Source: Bacillota bacterium
GTDB taxonomy: Bacteria; Bacillota; Clostridia; Peptostreptococcales; Anaerovoracaceae
Assembly: GCA_017534025.1 (NCBI GenBank)
Contig: JAFWDF010000114.1
Span: 1-7,451 of the forward strand
Direction: 5' to 3'
Length of the DNA stretch: 7,451 nucleotides
A program made the position numbers and the translations under genes. The notes beneath the pieces are model-generated. The model saw nothing but the letters and a program-made list of their open reading frames with translations, was not told the origin of the DNA and did no database searches. Below are positions 1-6,571 of this stretch, one piece after another; positions within the stretch are counted from its first letter, which is position 1; each line of letters starts with the position of its first letter.

Positions 1-377
1 CAGGTGCCGAAGGCCGCCGAACCGCCCGCCCGGTTCATTAACGCCACCATTATACCCAGCATGACCAGGAAGATCAGAATTCCGACATTATAAGAATCAG
101 ACAAAACGGAAATGATCCCGTCCACGAATACATGATTGACGGTTCCTTCAAAACTGAACCCGGAATACAGCAGGGATCCGGCAAGGATCCCTATAAAAAG
201 GGAGCTGTACACTTCTTTGGTCAGCAGCGCCAGCACGATGGCGATCACAGGCGGTATCAGCGCCCAGAAAGTATTCTGTACAGATTCCGCGGTGGTCGTC
301 ACAGCTGCAAAAAACAAGATCGCCAGAACAACGGCAATCACAATCATGTTGAAAAATTTACTCTTTCCTGACTTCAT
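1..377 (-). CDS. NhaC-family Na+/H+ antiporter, N-terminal part (cut by window edge)
   Basis: Reading right to left from an ATG at 377 gives 125 codons open to the window edge, beginning MKSGKSKFFNMIVIAV. Residues about 10-30 form a first hydrophobic helix after a short basic N-terminus. A second runs about 37-52 (FWALIPPVIAIVLALL), then TKEVYSSLFIGILAGSLLYS, and a further helix about 97-114 (YNVGILIFLVMLGIMVALMN) ends in RAGGSAAFG. The phrases ALIPPVIAIVLAL, TKEVYSSLFIG and SDSYNVGILIFL are what I recognise from the NhaC-like antiporter family (COG1757) of Clostridia. Family members are integral membrane proteins exchanging Na+ for H+, some with substrate coupling; the substrate cannot be set from this fragment. 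The start is supported by a purine-rich ribosome binding site 7-12 nt upstream. It follows the TVP38-family gene after 103 nt, so it may have its own promoter, though I could not identify one. The family call is firm; the exact transport role is inference. Confidence 0.85.
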   Translation of the reverse strand, partial: MKSGKSKFFNMIVIAVVLAILFFAAVTTTAESVQNTFWALIPPVIAIVLALLTKEVYSSLFIGILAGSLLYSGFSFEGTVNHVFVDGIISVLSDSYNVGILIFLVMLGIMVALMNRAGGSAAFGT

Positions 378-383
378 AAACTC

Positions 384-390
384 TTCTCCT
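384..390 (-). promoter_or_regulatory. Ribosome binding site of the NhaC-family gene
   Basis: On the minus strand the sequence AGGAGAAGAGTTT directly precedes the ATG at 377. The AGGAG core is a good anti-16S match at ordinary spacing and fixes the start codon. Confidence 0.7.
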
Positions 391-436
391 TCCCGGCACT
401 GCGGCACGGATGAAAACAAATTACTTTATTAATGAT

Positions 437-473
437 CCGGGGAACGGATCCGCCTGGATACGATCCGCCCCGG
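437..473 (-). other. Imperfect intergenic hairpin, possible weak terminator or RNA processing element
   Basis: In the 103-nt gap between the TVP38-family stop and the NhaC-family start, CCGGGG (437-442) and CGGATC (445-450) pair with GATCCG (462-467) and CCCCGG (468-473). This makes a 12-bp GC-rich stem with a 2-nt bulge and an 11-nt loop. In the direction of transcription it is followed by an A/T-rich stretch (ATCATTAATAAAG) and not by a clean U-run, so it is not a textbook intrinsic terminator. It may attenuate read-through, protect a 3' end, or be chance pairing in GC-rich DNA. Confidence 0.35.
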
Positions 474-480
474 TTCACGC

Positions 481-1239
481 TCACTTTAAGTGCAGCTCCT
501 GTCTTTCCTGGGAAAACCCGAAATACCGGTCGGAAAGGGCCAGCAGCTGATTCCGGAAAATATAGCAGATCCCGGCGCAGAGCACGCATGCCAGCACCAG
601 CACAGCGGTTGCCTTATAGGATCTCACGCCCATCGTTGATCCGATCAGCATGGAGAGTGCCATCGCCGGATATCTGGCAATCGTGGCCATGGGCAGAAAC
701 CGGCTGAATTTCATATTGGAAAGACCGGCAAAAAAGGCCAGCACATCTTTCGGGAAACCCGGAAAGATATACAAAAACAGCATGATGGCAAAGGCGTTCC
801 GGGAACTCAGCAAAGCAGTATACTTATCCACCATTTCTCCGCCGTAAATGCGGCGGATCGGCTGCTGCCCGATAAAACGCGCCAGATAAAACGAAATCGT
901 GGAACCGGCGGCCAGCCCGATCAGCGACCACAGAGACGCATACCAGAATCCGTATATGTAACCCCCGGCAATCTGGACGATCTGCCCCGGTATCACGGCG
1001 ACGATCACCTGCAGGGCCTGAATGACAATATACAGCATCACACTGCTGTCCCGGTGGCGTTCCAGAAACAAATCAAAGGACTCCACAGACTGGAAAGCCT
1101 GCAGGATATCCGGATACCGCCAGATCAGGTAACCCGTCACACAGGCGACAATCGCAGCAATAATTCCGATCTCCGCCGCAAGGACCCGCCAGTCCAGTGC
1201 CCCTATTTTATTTTGTAATTCTCTCCATTTATTATTCAT
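481..1239 (-). CDS. TVP38/TMEM64 (VTT-domain, DedA-superfamily) membrane protein
   Basis: The product has 252 residues, typical for bacterial TVP38/TMEM64 proteins. After a short polar N-terminus there is a membrane helix at about 18-40. The VTT core follows: a hydrophobic and probably re-entrant segment at 68-98 containing VIPGQIVQIAGGYIYG, a helix at 102-122 (GLAAGSTISFYLARFIG), the second half-motif at 155-174 (LYIFPGFPKDVLAFFAGLS), and helices at about 183-200 and 211-228. The paired PG motifs (P84-G85, P160-G161) and the R-x-I-G ending of the glycine-rich helix are family hallmarks. Relatives in the superfamily include DedA proteins and eukaryotic scramblases, and lipid flipping or envelope maintenance is the usual proposal; the specific role here is unknown. 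It lies 63 nt behind the PLP-enzyme gene and is probably co-transcribed. The start at 1239 is the only in-frame choice, since no ATG, GTG or TTG lies in frame just upstream. Its ribosome binding site is unusually far away (see separate entry). Confidence 0.85.
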   Translation of the reverse strand: MNNKWRELQNKIGALDWRVLAAEIGIIAAIVACVTGYLIWRYPDILQAFQSVESFDLFLERHRDSSVMLYIVIQALQVIVAVIPGQIVQIAGGYIYGFWYASLWSLIGLAAGSTISFYLARFIGQQPIRRIYGGEMVDKYTALLSSRNAFAIMLFLYIFPGFPKDVLAFFAGLSNMKFSRFLPMATIARYPAMALSMLIGSTMGVRSYKATAVLVLACVLCAGICYIFRNQLLALSDRYFGFSQERQELHLK

Positions 1240-1262
1240 TTCATACCCGCGACTCTCTCCTT
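1236..1262 (-). promoter_or_regulatory. Unusual translation start region: distant SD plus two-codon ORF overlapping the start
   Basis: The minus strand reads AAGGAGAGAG at 1262-1253, then an ATG at 1244-1242 that opens the minimal frame ATG AAA TGA. Its TGA (1238-1236) overlaps the ATG (1239-1237) of the TVP38-family gene in an ATGA arrangement. The GGAG core is 17 nt from the annotated start but 12 nt from the two-codon ORF's ATG, so ribosomes may initiate on the short ORF and restart, or slide to the main start. The arrangement is seen directly; a regulatory role is inference. Confidence 0.4.
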
Positions 1263-1302
1263 CATGATCCGCTGTTCCGATGACCGTGAAACAGCCCGGA
1301 CA

Positions 1303-2592
1303 TTACAGAGAAATCAGACCTTCCTCCAGCAGCGACTGCACCGCCCGGATCACGCCGAACTTGGAATGTTCGTACGTCAGTCCGCCCTGGAAGTAAACAA
1401 TATACGGCTCCCGAAGCGGCCCGTCGGCACTGAGTTCGATGGAGGAGCCCTGTACAAAGGCACCCGCCGCCATAATCACCGGATCATCGTATCCCGGCAT
1501 GTCCCACGGAACCGGCGTGACAAAAGAATCTACCGGAGCAGAACTCTGGATCCCTCTGCAGAATGCTTCCATAGCCTCCGGCGATTCCAGCCGCACAGCT
1601 TCTATTATATCACTGCGTTCTTCTTCCGCACCCGGACAGACGCTGAAACCCAGCATTTCAAAAACCCTGGCGCAGAGAATCGCGCCCTTCAGCGCGCCGC
1701 AGACCACGGACGGGGCCATAAAAAAGCCCTGGAACATACTCCTGGACTGTCCGAAGGTCAGTCCGCACTCCTTGCCGATCCCCGGCGAAGTCATCCGGCA
1801 GGCAATGCTCTCGATCAGATCCTTCCGTCCGACAATATAGCCGCCGGAAAGCGCCAGTCCTCCGCCCGGATTTTTAATCAGCGAACCGGCCATGACATCC
1901 ACGCCCACATCCGTCGGTTCCAGAGGATCCAGAAATTCTCCGTAACAATTATCCGCCATGCAGATAATGTCCGGACGCACGGATTTCACAGCCTTCACCC
2001 ATTCTTCAATCTGCCCGACCGGCACCGCCGGCCGCCAGGCATATCCCGTTGCCCGCTGTACACACATCATCCGGGTCCGGTCATTGATCACTTTTCTGCA
2101 GGCCTCCAGATCGATACTTCCATCCGGGAGCAGTTCCACCTGCCGGTAGGTAATGCCGAAATCCTTCAGGGAACCCTTTCCCTCTCCGCGGATGCCGATC
2201 ACTTCCTCCAGCGTATCGTACGGACCGCCGGTACAATATACCAGCTCATCACCGGGACGCAGAATCCCTGTCAGAGTCAAGGTCAGCGCGTGGGTCCCGT
2301 TGACGATCAGCGGCCGGACAATGGCATCCTCCGTATGAAAGGTTTCCGCGAAGACCTTTTCCAGCGCCTCCCGACCGGCATCATCATACCCGTATCCGGT
2401 ATTCCAGCCGAAATGCATATCACTGATCCGGCATCGGCGGAACACATCCAGCACCTTGTACTGATTATATTCCTTAATATCATCCAGTTTTTCAAACTGC
2501 CCGCGGACACTCTCCTCCGCCCGCAGCACAAGATCCAGCACGGCCGGAGAAATCCCCAGCCTGCCGGTCAGCAGTTCTCTGGTACTATTCAT
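1303..2592 (-). CDS. Methionine gamma-lyase-family PLP enzyme ('aluminium resistance protein' family)
   Basis: From the ATG at 2592 the product has 429 residues, close to the usual size of this fold-type I PLP family. It is related to the Cys/Met metabolism enzymes and is often annotated as methionine gamma-lyase family or aluminium resistance protein. Landmarks in order: HFGWNTGYGYDDAGRE near 60-75; IVNGTHALTLTL near 96-107; VYCTGGPYDTLEEVIG near 118-133; MADNCYGEF at 212-220, with D214 as the expected PLP ring-nitrogen partner; and GSLIKNPGG, with K240 as the predicted Schiff-base lysine. The family name implies cleavage of a sulfur amino acid, but substrate and physiological role are not established as far as I know. 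A TTG three codons upstream (2601) is in frame but lies only 2 nt from the AAAGGA ribosome binding site; the ATG is 11 nt from it and is preferred. The gene follows the recombinase by 20 nt and looks co-transcribed. No defect is visible. Confidence 0.88.
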   Translation of the reverse strand: MNSTRELLTGRLGISPAVLDLVLRAEESVRGQFEKLDDIKEYNQYKVLDVFRRCRISDMHFGWNTGYGYDDAGREALEKVFAETFHTEDAIVRPLIVNGTHALTLTLTGILRPGDELVYCTGGPYDTLEEVIGIRGEGKGSLKDFGITYRQVELLPDGSIDLEACRKVINDRTRMMCVQRATGYAWRPAVPVGQIEEWVKAVKSVRPDIICMADNCYGEFLDPLEPTDVGVDVMAGSLIKNPGGGLALSGGYIVGRKDLIESIACRMTSPGIGKECGLTFGQSRSMFQGFFMAPSVVCGALKGAILCARVFEMLGFSVCPGAEEERSDIIEAVRLESPEAMEAFCRGIQSSAPVDSFVTPVPWDMPGYDDPVIMAAGAFVQGSSIELSADGPLREPYIVYFQGGLTYEHSKFGVIRAVQSLLEEGLISL

Positions 2593-2603
2593 TAGAATCA
2601 ATA

Positions 2604-2609
2604 TCCTTT
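2604..2609 (-). promoter_or_regulatory. Ribosome binding site deciding the PLP-enzyme start
   Basis: AAAGGA on the minus strand is 11 nt from the ATG at 2592 and only 2 nt from the in-frame TTG at 2601, so it favours the ATG as the initiation codon. Confidence 0.55.
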
Positions 2610-2612
2610 CTT

Positions 2613-3740
2613 TTAGCGGTCAAATTCATCATCCCATTCAAAACTGCCGATCAGATCCCGTTTCGTGCCCAGCTTATGTCCGGCATACAACTGGGTTGTG
2701 GAAACATGCTCATGATCCATCAGTTCCTGCACATCAAAAATGGAATTGCCCCGCCCGATCAGCGAAGTTGCCGCGGTCGCCCGCAGTTTATGCGGACTGT
2801 ACCCGGCATCCCTGGAAGTGGACATGCCAATGGATGTATATTTTTTTACCAGCGTGCGAATCTGCCGGCCGGTCATTCGCCTGCCCTGCAGCGACAGAAA
2901 CAGCGCATCCTCATTGCCTTCCTGAATCCGGTCTCCCCGCGGCCGTTCTTCCTGAATATATTCCTTCAGCGCCTTCAGAACCGTTCGGTTATTCAGCGGC
3001 ATGATGGATTCCTTGTTTCTTTTGCGGTAAATCTTGAATTCTCCCCGCTGGAAATTAAAAGACGACAGATTCAGTTGCTCCAGTTCCGACAGGCGCAGAC
3101 CATATGTCAGGAACAGAACAAGAATCGCCTTGTCCCGTTTTTTTGTTTTCTCCCAGAACTGCTTTTCTTTCGGTGTCAGATTGGCGCCGGTGGAAACCGC
3201 ATCCAGCATGATCATTACTTCATCGTCCTGCAGGGCTTTGATTTCCCGCTCCGACGCATTCTGCACACGAATCGGATTAAACCGTTCTGCAATATTCTCC
3301 GGAATCATTCCTTCCCGGTAAAGATATTTGAACATCACCGACAAAGAGGATTTTTTGCGCGCCAGAGTCCGGTTGCTGTCCGAAAAAATCTGAATGGAAT
3401 CTTCCCGTTCAACACTGTAGTTTCTGCAGTAATCCAGAAAGTCATTCACATCACTCCCCGCCAGAGCGGAAAACTCGTCCAGGGTAATCTGCCCGGGGTC
3501 TTCCGCTGCGGTGAGATCCGTCTGTTCTGTCAGGTACCGGCAGAAGAACCGGATATCTGTCAGATAAGCCAGTCTGGACATTGGCAGCAGCGAGGACCGC
3601 ATATATGAGAAAAAACCACGCAGAAAGGAAGGCAGCTCTTTCTGTATCGCTTCACATTCCTGTACAATCCGGTATTCTTTTTCAACCACATTGTCCGGCC
3701 GGTCCGACCGGTTGCTGATCTGTATTTTCTTATTCGCCAT
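2613..3740 (-). CDS. Tyrosine recombinase, XerS/XerC/XerD-like
   Basis: From the ATG at 3740 the product has 375 residues. Residues about 36-145 are an N-terminal SAM-like core-binding domain (LPSFLRGFFSYM, then SRLAYLTDIRFFCRYL). The C-terminal catalytic domain carries R216 (TYGLRLSELEQL), probable K240 in the beta-hairpin (YRKRNKESIMPL), H317 and R320 (SPHKLRATAATSL), H343 (MDHEHVSTTQLY) and the nucleophile Y352. All expected catalytic positions are therefore present. The extra segment LTPKEKQFWEKTKKRD before the first catalytic box resembles XerS-type enzymes more than classical XerC or XerD. The tail is acidic (FEWDDEFDR). Xer enzymes resolve chromosome dimers at dif sites; this role is inferred and a mobile-element origin cannot be excluded by sequence alone. 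The start lies 2 nt after the miaA stop with GGAAAG 9 nt upstream. A GTG at 3782 would add 14 residues inside miaA and has no support. The location within a housekeeping operon argues for a resident gene. Confidence 0.87.
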   Translation of the reverse strand: MANKKIQISNRSDRPDNVVEKEYRIVQECEAIQKELPSFLRGFFSYMRSSLLPMSRLAYLTDIRFFCRYLTEQTDLTAAEDPGQITLDEFSALAGSDVNDFLDYCRNYSVEREDSIQIFSDSNRTLARKKSSLSVMFKYLYREGMIPENIAERFNPIRVQNASEREIKALQDDEVMIMLDAVSTGANLTPKEKQFWEKTKKRDKAILVLFLTYGLRLSELEQLNLSSFNFQRGEFKIYRKRNKESIMPLNNRTVLKALKEYIQEERPRGDRIQEGNEDALFLSLQGRRMTGRQIRTLVKKYTSIGMSTSRDAGYSPHKLRATAATSLIGRGNSIFDVQELMDHEHVSTTQLYAGHKLGTKRDLIGSFEWDDEFDR

Positions 3741-3742
3741 AC

Positions 3743-4687
3743 TTACTGCTTTCCGGACAGAAACTGTTCCGCCCTTTCGCACATATCGGAGACCGCTTCA
3801 TCCAGTCCGCCGGTTACGTCGTACCAGATCATATCCGGGTATCGGCGAAACCAGGTCAGCTGCCGCTTCGCAAAATGCCGGGTGCTCTGCCGGATCTGCT
3901 CCGCAGCCGTTTCCAGATCACATTCCCCGTGAATGTACGCTATCATTTCCTTGTAGCCGATCCCCTTCATGGAAATGTTGTCGCTGCCGAGCCCGCGGTC
4001 CAGCAGAGAGCGCACTTCCTGCTCCAGTCCCGCTTCCAGCATGCGGTCCACACGGAGATTAATCCGCTCGTAAAGCTGTTCCCTGTCCCGGTTAATACAG
4101 AACATGATCGGTTCAAATTCCACTGACGGCCGGAAGGAATTCTCAAAGGACGGAATCGGTGTACCGGATTCCGCGGCTTCCACGGCACGGATTATTTTAA
4201 TGACATTATTCGGATGAATCCGCTCCGCTGCCGCCGGATCCACCGAACGCAGCAGTTCGTGCAGAGCCTCCGGCCCCTGTTCTTCCGCTATCCGGCGCAG
4301 CTCCTGCCGCCTGGCCGTATCGGCCGGCCGGCTGCCGAAATCCATATCATAAACTATCGAATTGAGATACAGCCCGGTGCCGCCTTCTACGATCGGCACT
4401 TTTCCGGCGGCCGCAATCCGGCGGATATACTGTCCTGCCAGCTGCCGGTAATCCGCCGCGGAAAAAGGCTGTGCCGGATCGATCTCATCCACCAGGTAAT
4501 GCACTGCCTGCTTCCGTTCCTCCGGCGTAGGCTTGGCGCTTCCGATGTCCATAAATTTATATAGCTGCATGGAGTCTGCCGAGACGATTTCTCCGTTCAG
4601 CCTGCCGGCCAGCCGGATCGCTGCCTCGGTTTTCCCGGAAGCCGTCGGTCCGGCCAGAACTATAATACGAATTTTTTCCTTCATCAT
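3743..4687 (-). CDS. miaA: tRNA dimethylallyltransferase MiaA
   Basis: MiaA transfers the dimethylallyl group from DMAPP to N6 of A37 in tRNAs reading UNN codons, the first step towards the 2-methylthio-isopentenyl modification. The product has 314 residues, the normal length. Visible motifs: P-loop GPTASGKT (13-20); SADSMQLYKFMDIGSAKP (37-53), with D38 as the expected catalytic aspartate; HYLVDEIDP (63-71) and FSAADY (75-80); EGGTGLYLNS (101-110); HPNNVIKIIRAVE (158-170); KGIGYKE (241-247); and the tRNA-binding STRHFAKRQLTWFRR stretch (268-282). It lies 52 nt behind mutL and its stop is 2 nt from the recombinase start, so it is an operon member. Two consecutive ATGs (4687 and 4684) follow AGGTGG at 3 and 6 nt. 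The second has slightly better spacing, so the true protein may be one residue shorter. hfq, which follows miaA in many bacteria, is absent here. Identification is secure. Confidence 0.97.
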   Translation of the reverse strand: MMKEKIRIIVLAGPTASGKTEAAIRLAGRLNGEIVSADSMQLYKFMDIGSAKPTPEERKQAVHYLVDEIDPAQPFSAADYRQLAGQYIRRIAAAGKVPIVEGGTGLYLNSIVYDMDFGSRPADTARRQELRRIAEEQGPEALHELLRSVDPAAAERIHPNNVIKIIRAVEAAESGTPIPSFENSFRPSVEFEPIMFCINRDREQLYERINLRVDRMLEAGLEQEVRSLLDRGLGSDNISMKGIGYKEMIAYIHGECDLETAAEQIRQSTRHFAKRQLTWFRRYPDMIWYDVTGGLDEAVSDMCERAEQFLSGKQ

Positions 4688-4739
4688 TCGCCACCTGTAT
4701 ATTCGTTATTCCGATTTCATCCTTCCGCCTGCCATGCAG

Positions 4740-6569
4740 TCATCTCTTGAAAAGCCGGTCGATTTCCGCATGGGTCATGCGAATGACTGTCGGTCTGCCA
4801 TGCGGGCACGAGAACGGATTTCTGCACGCCGCGAGATCGCCGAGCAGATGCCGCACTTCGGCGCTGCTGAGCCGGTCATTGGCCTTCACCGCTGATTTGC
4901 AGGCTTTTGTAATGATCCGGTCGATTCTTCTCTGATCCCGGAAGGAACCGGCTTTTTCCGCCTCCTCAGTGAAATCCGCCAGAAAATCCTCCGCTTCTTT
5001 CAGATCCATATAGGCGGGTATTTCCCGGACGATGTAAGTGCGGGGGCCGAACTCCTCGATGCGGAACCCACCTGCCCGCAGAAAGCCCAGCCAGTCTTCC
5101 GCCTGGCTGCCCGCCGAAAAACCGGCCGTCAGGGTCAGCGGTTCCAGCAGCACCTGCCCGGCCGTTTCCCCGCTGTAAAAAGAATCTACAAACTGTTCAT
5201 AAAATACTCTCTCATGCGCGGCATGCTGATCGATCATATAGAACGCATCTCCGCCGGAACAGAGAATGTACTCATTAAAAAGAATGCCGATGGGTTCCAG
5301 TTCGTCGATTTCAAACGGATGCGGAACGGATTCCTGCTGAGACGGCGCGTAATCGTAGTGAACACGCTCTTCTTCTGCTGCGATGATATCCCCGGCCGGT
5401 TCCGGTATCTTTTCTTCTTCCGCTCTGCGCCGGCGAAGAATTCCGCGGATATCCATCTGCTCCTGCTTTTCAAAAGCAAATGGTTCCGGCCGCGGCGCAG
5501 TTTCTGCCGGCCGTTCTTCCGGGGCCGGCTTCTCTGTCTCCCTGATGCGGATGGAAGGAACCGCTTCCGGAATGGTCAGCGCCTGCTGCAGTGCCGCAGT
5601 TACAAACTCTTTTACAAGTTTTTCATTATCAAAACGAATCTCCCGTTTATTGGGATGAATATTCACATCCGTGAATGCCGGATCCGCTTTCAGAAACAGA
5701 AAGGCAACCGGAAACCGCCCTTCAAACATCCTTGCCCGGTAGGCTTCACTGACGGCTTCTTCCAGAATCCGGCTGGAAATATTTCTGCCATTGACAAAAA
5801 AGATCTGATTTTTCCGGTTTGGCCGTGTTAGATCCGGCGGTGAAATATAGGCCTCCAGAACCAGGCCGTCCGGCCCCTGTGCATCCGTGCGGATCAGTTT
5901 TTTCGCGAGATGCGGGTCAAATACAGTCGCAATGGCGGTTCTGCGGTCGCCTTTTCCCGGTGTGGAAAATAATGTATTTCCATTATTAATGAACCGGAAG
6001 CGGATCCCGGTGTACGCTATGGCAATTCTGGATACCAGATCAATGATCCGCGCGCTCTCCACATTGTCATTTTTCAGGAATTTCAGCCGTGCCGGAGTGT
6101 TATAAAACAAATCCCGCACCACCAGCGTCGTCCCCACCGGCGCACCCTTTTCCGAATGATCCGCAATGCGGCCGCCTTCGATCAGCAGGTAGGTGCCGGT
6201 CCGTTCCTCTTCCGTCTTAGTGACCAGTTCCGTTCTGGATACAGCCGCTATGCTGGCCAGCGCTTCTCCACGGAAGCCCAGTGTTTCAATAGCATCCAGG
6301 TCGGATAACTGATGTATTTTGCTGGTTGCATGCCGGCTGAATGCAAGTTCCGCCTCTTCCGATGCAATACCGCAGCCATTATCCGTCACCCGCAGATAGG
6401 TTTTACCGCCATTGCGGATTTCCACAACAATGGAAGTTGCCCCGGCATCTATGGAGTTTTCTACCAGTTCCTTGACGATGGATACCGGTCTGTCCACCAC
6501 CTCGCCGGCCGCGATCCGGTCCGCCAGCACCTGCGGCAGCTGGAAAATATGCCTTTGTGTATTTCTCAT
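4740..6569 (-). CDS. mutL: DNA mismatch repair protein MutL, endonuclease type
   Basis: MutL links mismatch recognition by MutS to strand incision and removal. The product has 609 residues. Residues 1-335 hold the GHKL ATPase and transducer domains: KELVENSIDAGA with E34 and N38, DNGCGI (63-68), TLGFRGEALASIAAVS (96-111), GTTLVVRDLFYNTPARLKFL (146-165) and HPNKREIRF (305-313). A charged, proline-rich linker spans about 340-415. The C-terminal dimerisation domain carries the metal-binding nuclease motif DQHAAHERVFYE (447-458), ACKSAVKA (556-563) and CPHGRP (588-593). These are the signatures of the nicking MutL of organisms without MutH. QVLLEP (472-477) sits where the sliding-clamp contact is found in Bacillus MutL. 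The start is 2 nt after the mutS stop, with AAAGGA 9 nt upstream inside the mutS 3' end, indicating tight translational coupling. No truncation or missing motif is visible. Confidence 0.97.
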   Translation of the reverse strand: MRNTQRHIFQLPQVLADRIAAGEVVDRPVSIVKELVENSIDAGATSIVVEIRNGGKTYLRVTDNGCGIASEEAELAFSRHATSKIHQLSDLDAIETLGFRGEALASIAAVSRTELVTKTEEERTGTYLLIEGGRIADHSEKGAPVGTTLVVRDLFYNTPARLKFLKNDNVESARIIDLVSRIAIAYTGIRFRFINNGNTLFSTPGKGDRRTAIATVFDPHLAKKLIRTDAQGPDGLVLEAYISPPDLTRPNRKNQIFFVNGRNISSRILEEAVSEAYRARMFEGRFPVAFLFLKADPAFTDVNIHPNKREIRFDNEKLVKEFVTAALQQALTIPEAVPSIRIRETEKPAPEERPAETAPRPEPFAFEKQEQMDIRGILRRRRAEEEKIPEPAGDIIAAEEERVHYDYAPSQQESVPHPFEIDELEPIGILFNEYILCSGGDAFYMIDQHAAHERVFYEQFVDSFYSGETAGQVLLEPLTLTAGFSAGSQAEDWLGFLRAGGFRIEEFGPRTYIVREIPAYMDLKEAEDFLADFTEEAEKAGSFRDQRRIDRIITKACKSAVKANDRLSSAEVRHLLGDLAACRNPFSCPHGRPTVIRMTHAEIDRLFKR

Positions 6570-6571
6570 AT

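Noticed and set aside
378..480. Promoter for the NhaC-family gene
   Set aside because: The A/T-rich part offers a weak -10-like TAATAA, but I could not find a matching -35 element at acceptable spacing.
1270..1300. Inverted repeat GCTGTT...AACAGC between the PLP enzyme and TVP38-family genes
   Set aside because: It has only 6 bp with a 13-nt loop and no U-run; this is expected by chance at this length.
1264..2595. 443-codon open frame on the plus strand opposite the PLP-enzyme gene
   Set aside because: It is antisense to a clearly conserved enzyme and its translation is rich in H, R, P and Q without recognisable domains. It reflects the codon bias of the real gene.
2593..2601. TTG start at 2601 for the PLP enzyme
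   Set aside because: The ribosome binding site would be only 2 nt away; the ATG at 2592 has workable spacing.
2676..3608. 310-codon open frame on the plus strand opposite the recombinase
   Set aside because: It is fully antisense to an intact conserved gene, with low-complexity composition and no family resemblance.
2613..3740. Recombinase as the mark of an integrated element
   Set aside because: No direct repeats, tRNA, excisionase or phage-like neighbours are visible; the flanking genes are intact and operon-spaced.
3741..3782. Longer recombinase start (GTG at 3782)
   Set aside because: It would overlap miaA by 40 nt. The ATG at 3740, 2 nt after the miaA stop, has GGAAAG at good spacing.
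5214..5831. Plus-strand open frame of 205 codons inside mutL
   Set aside because: It covers the variable linker and domain borders of mutL in antisense; no recognisable protein and no ribosome binding site were noted.
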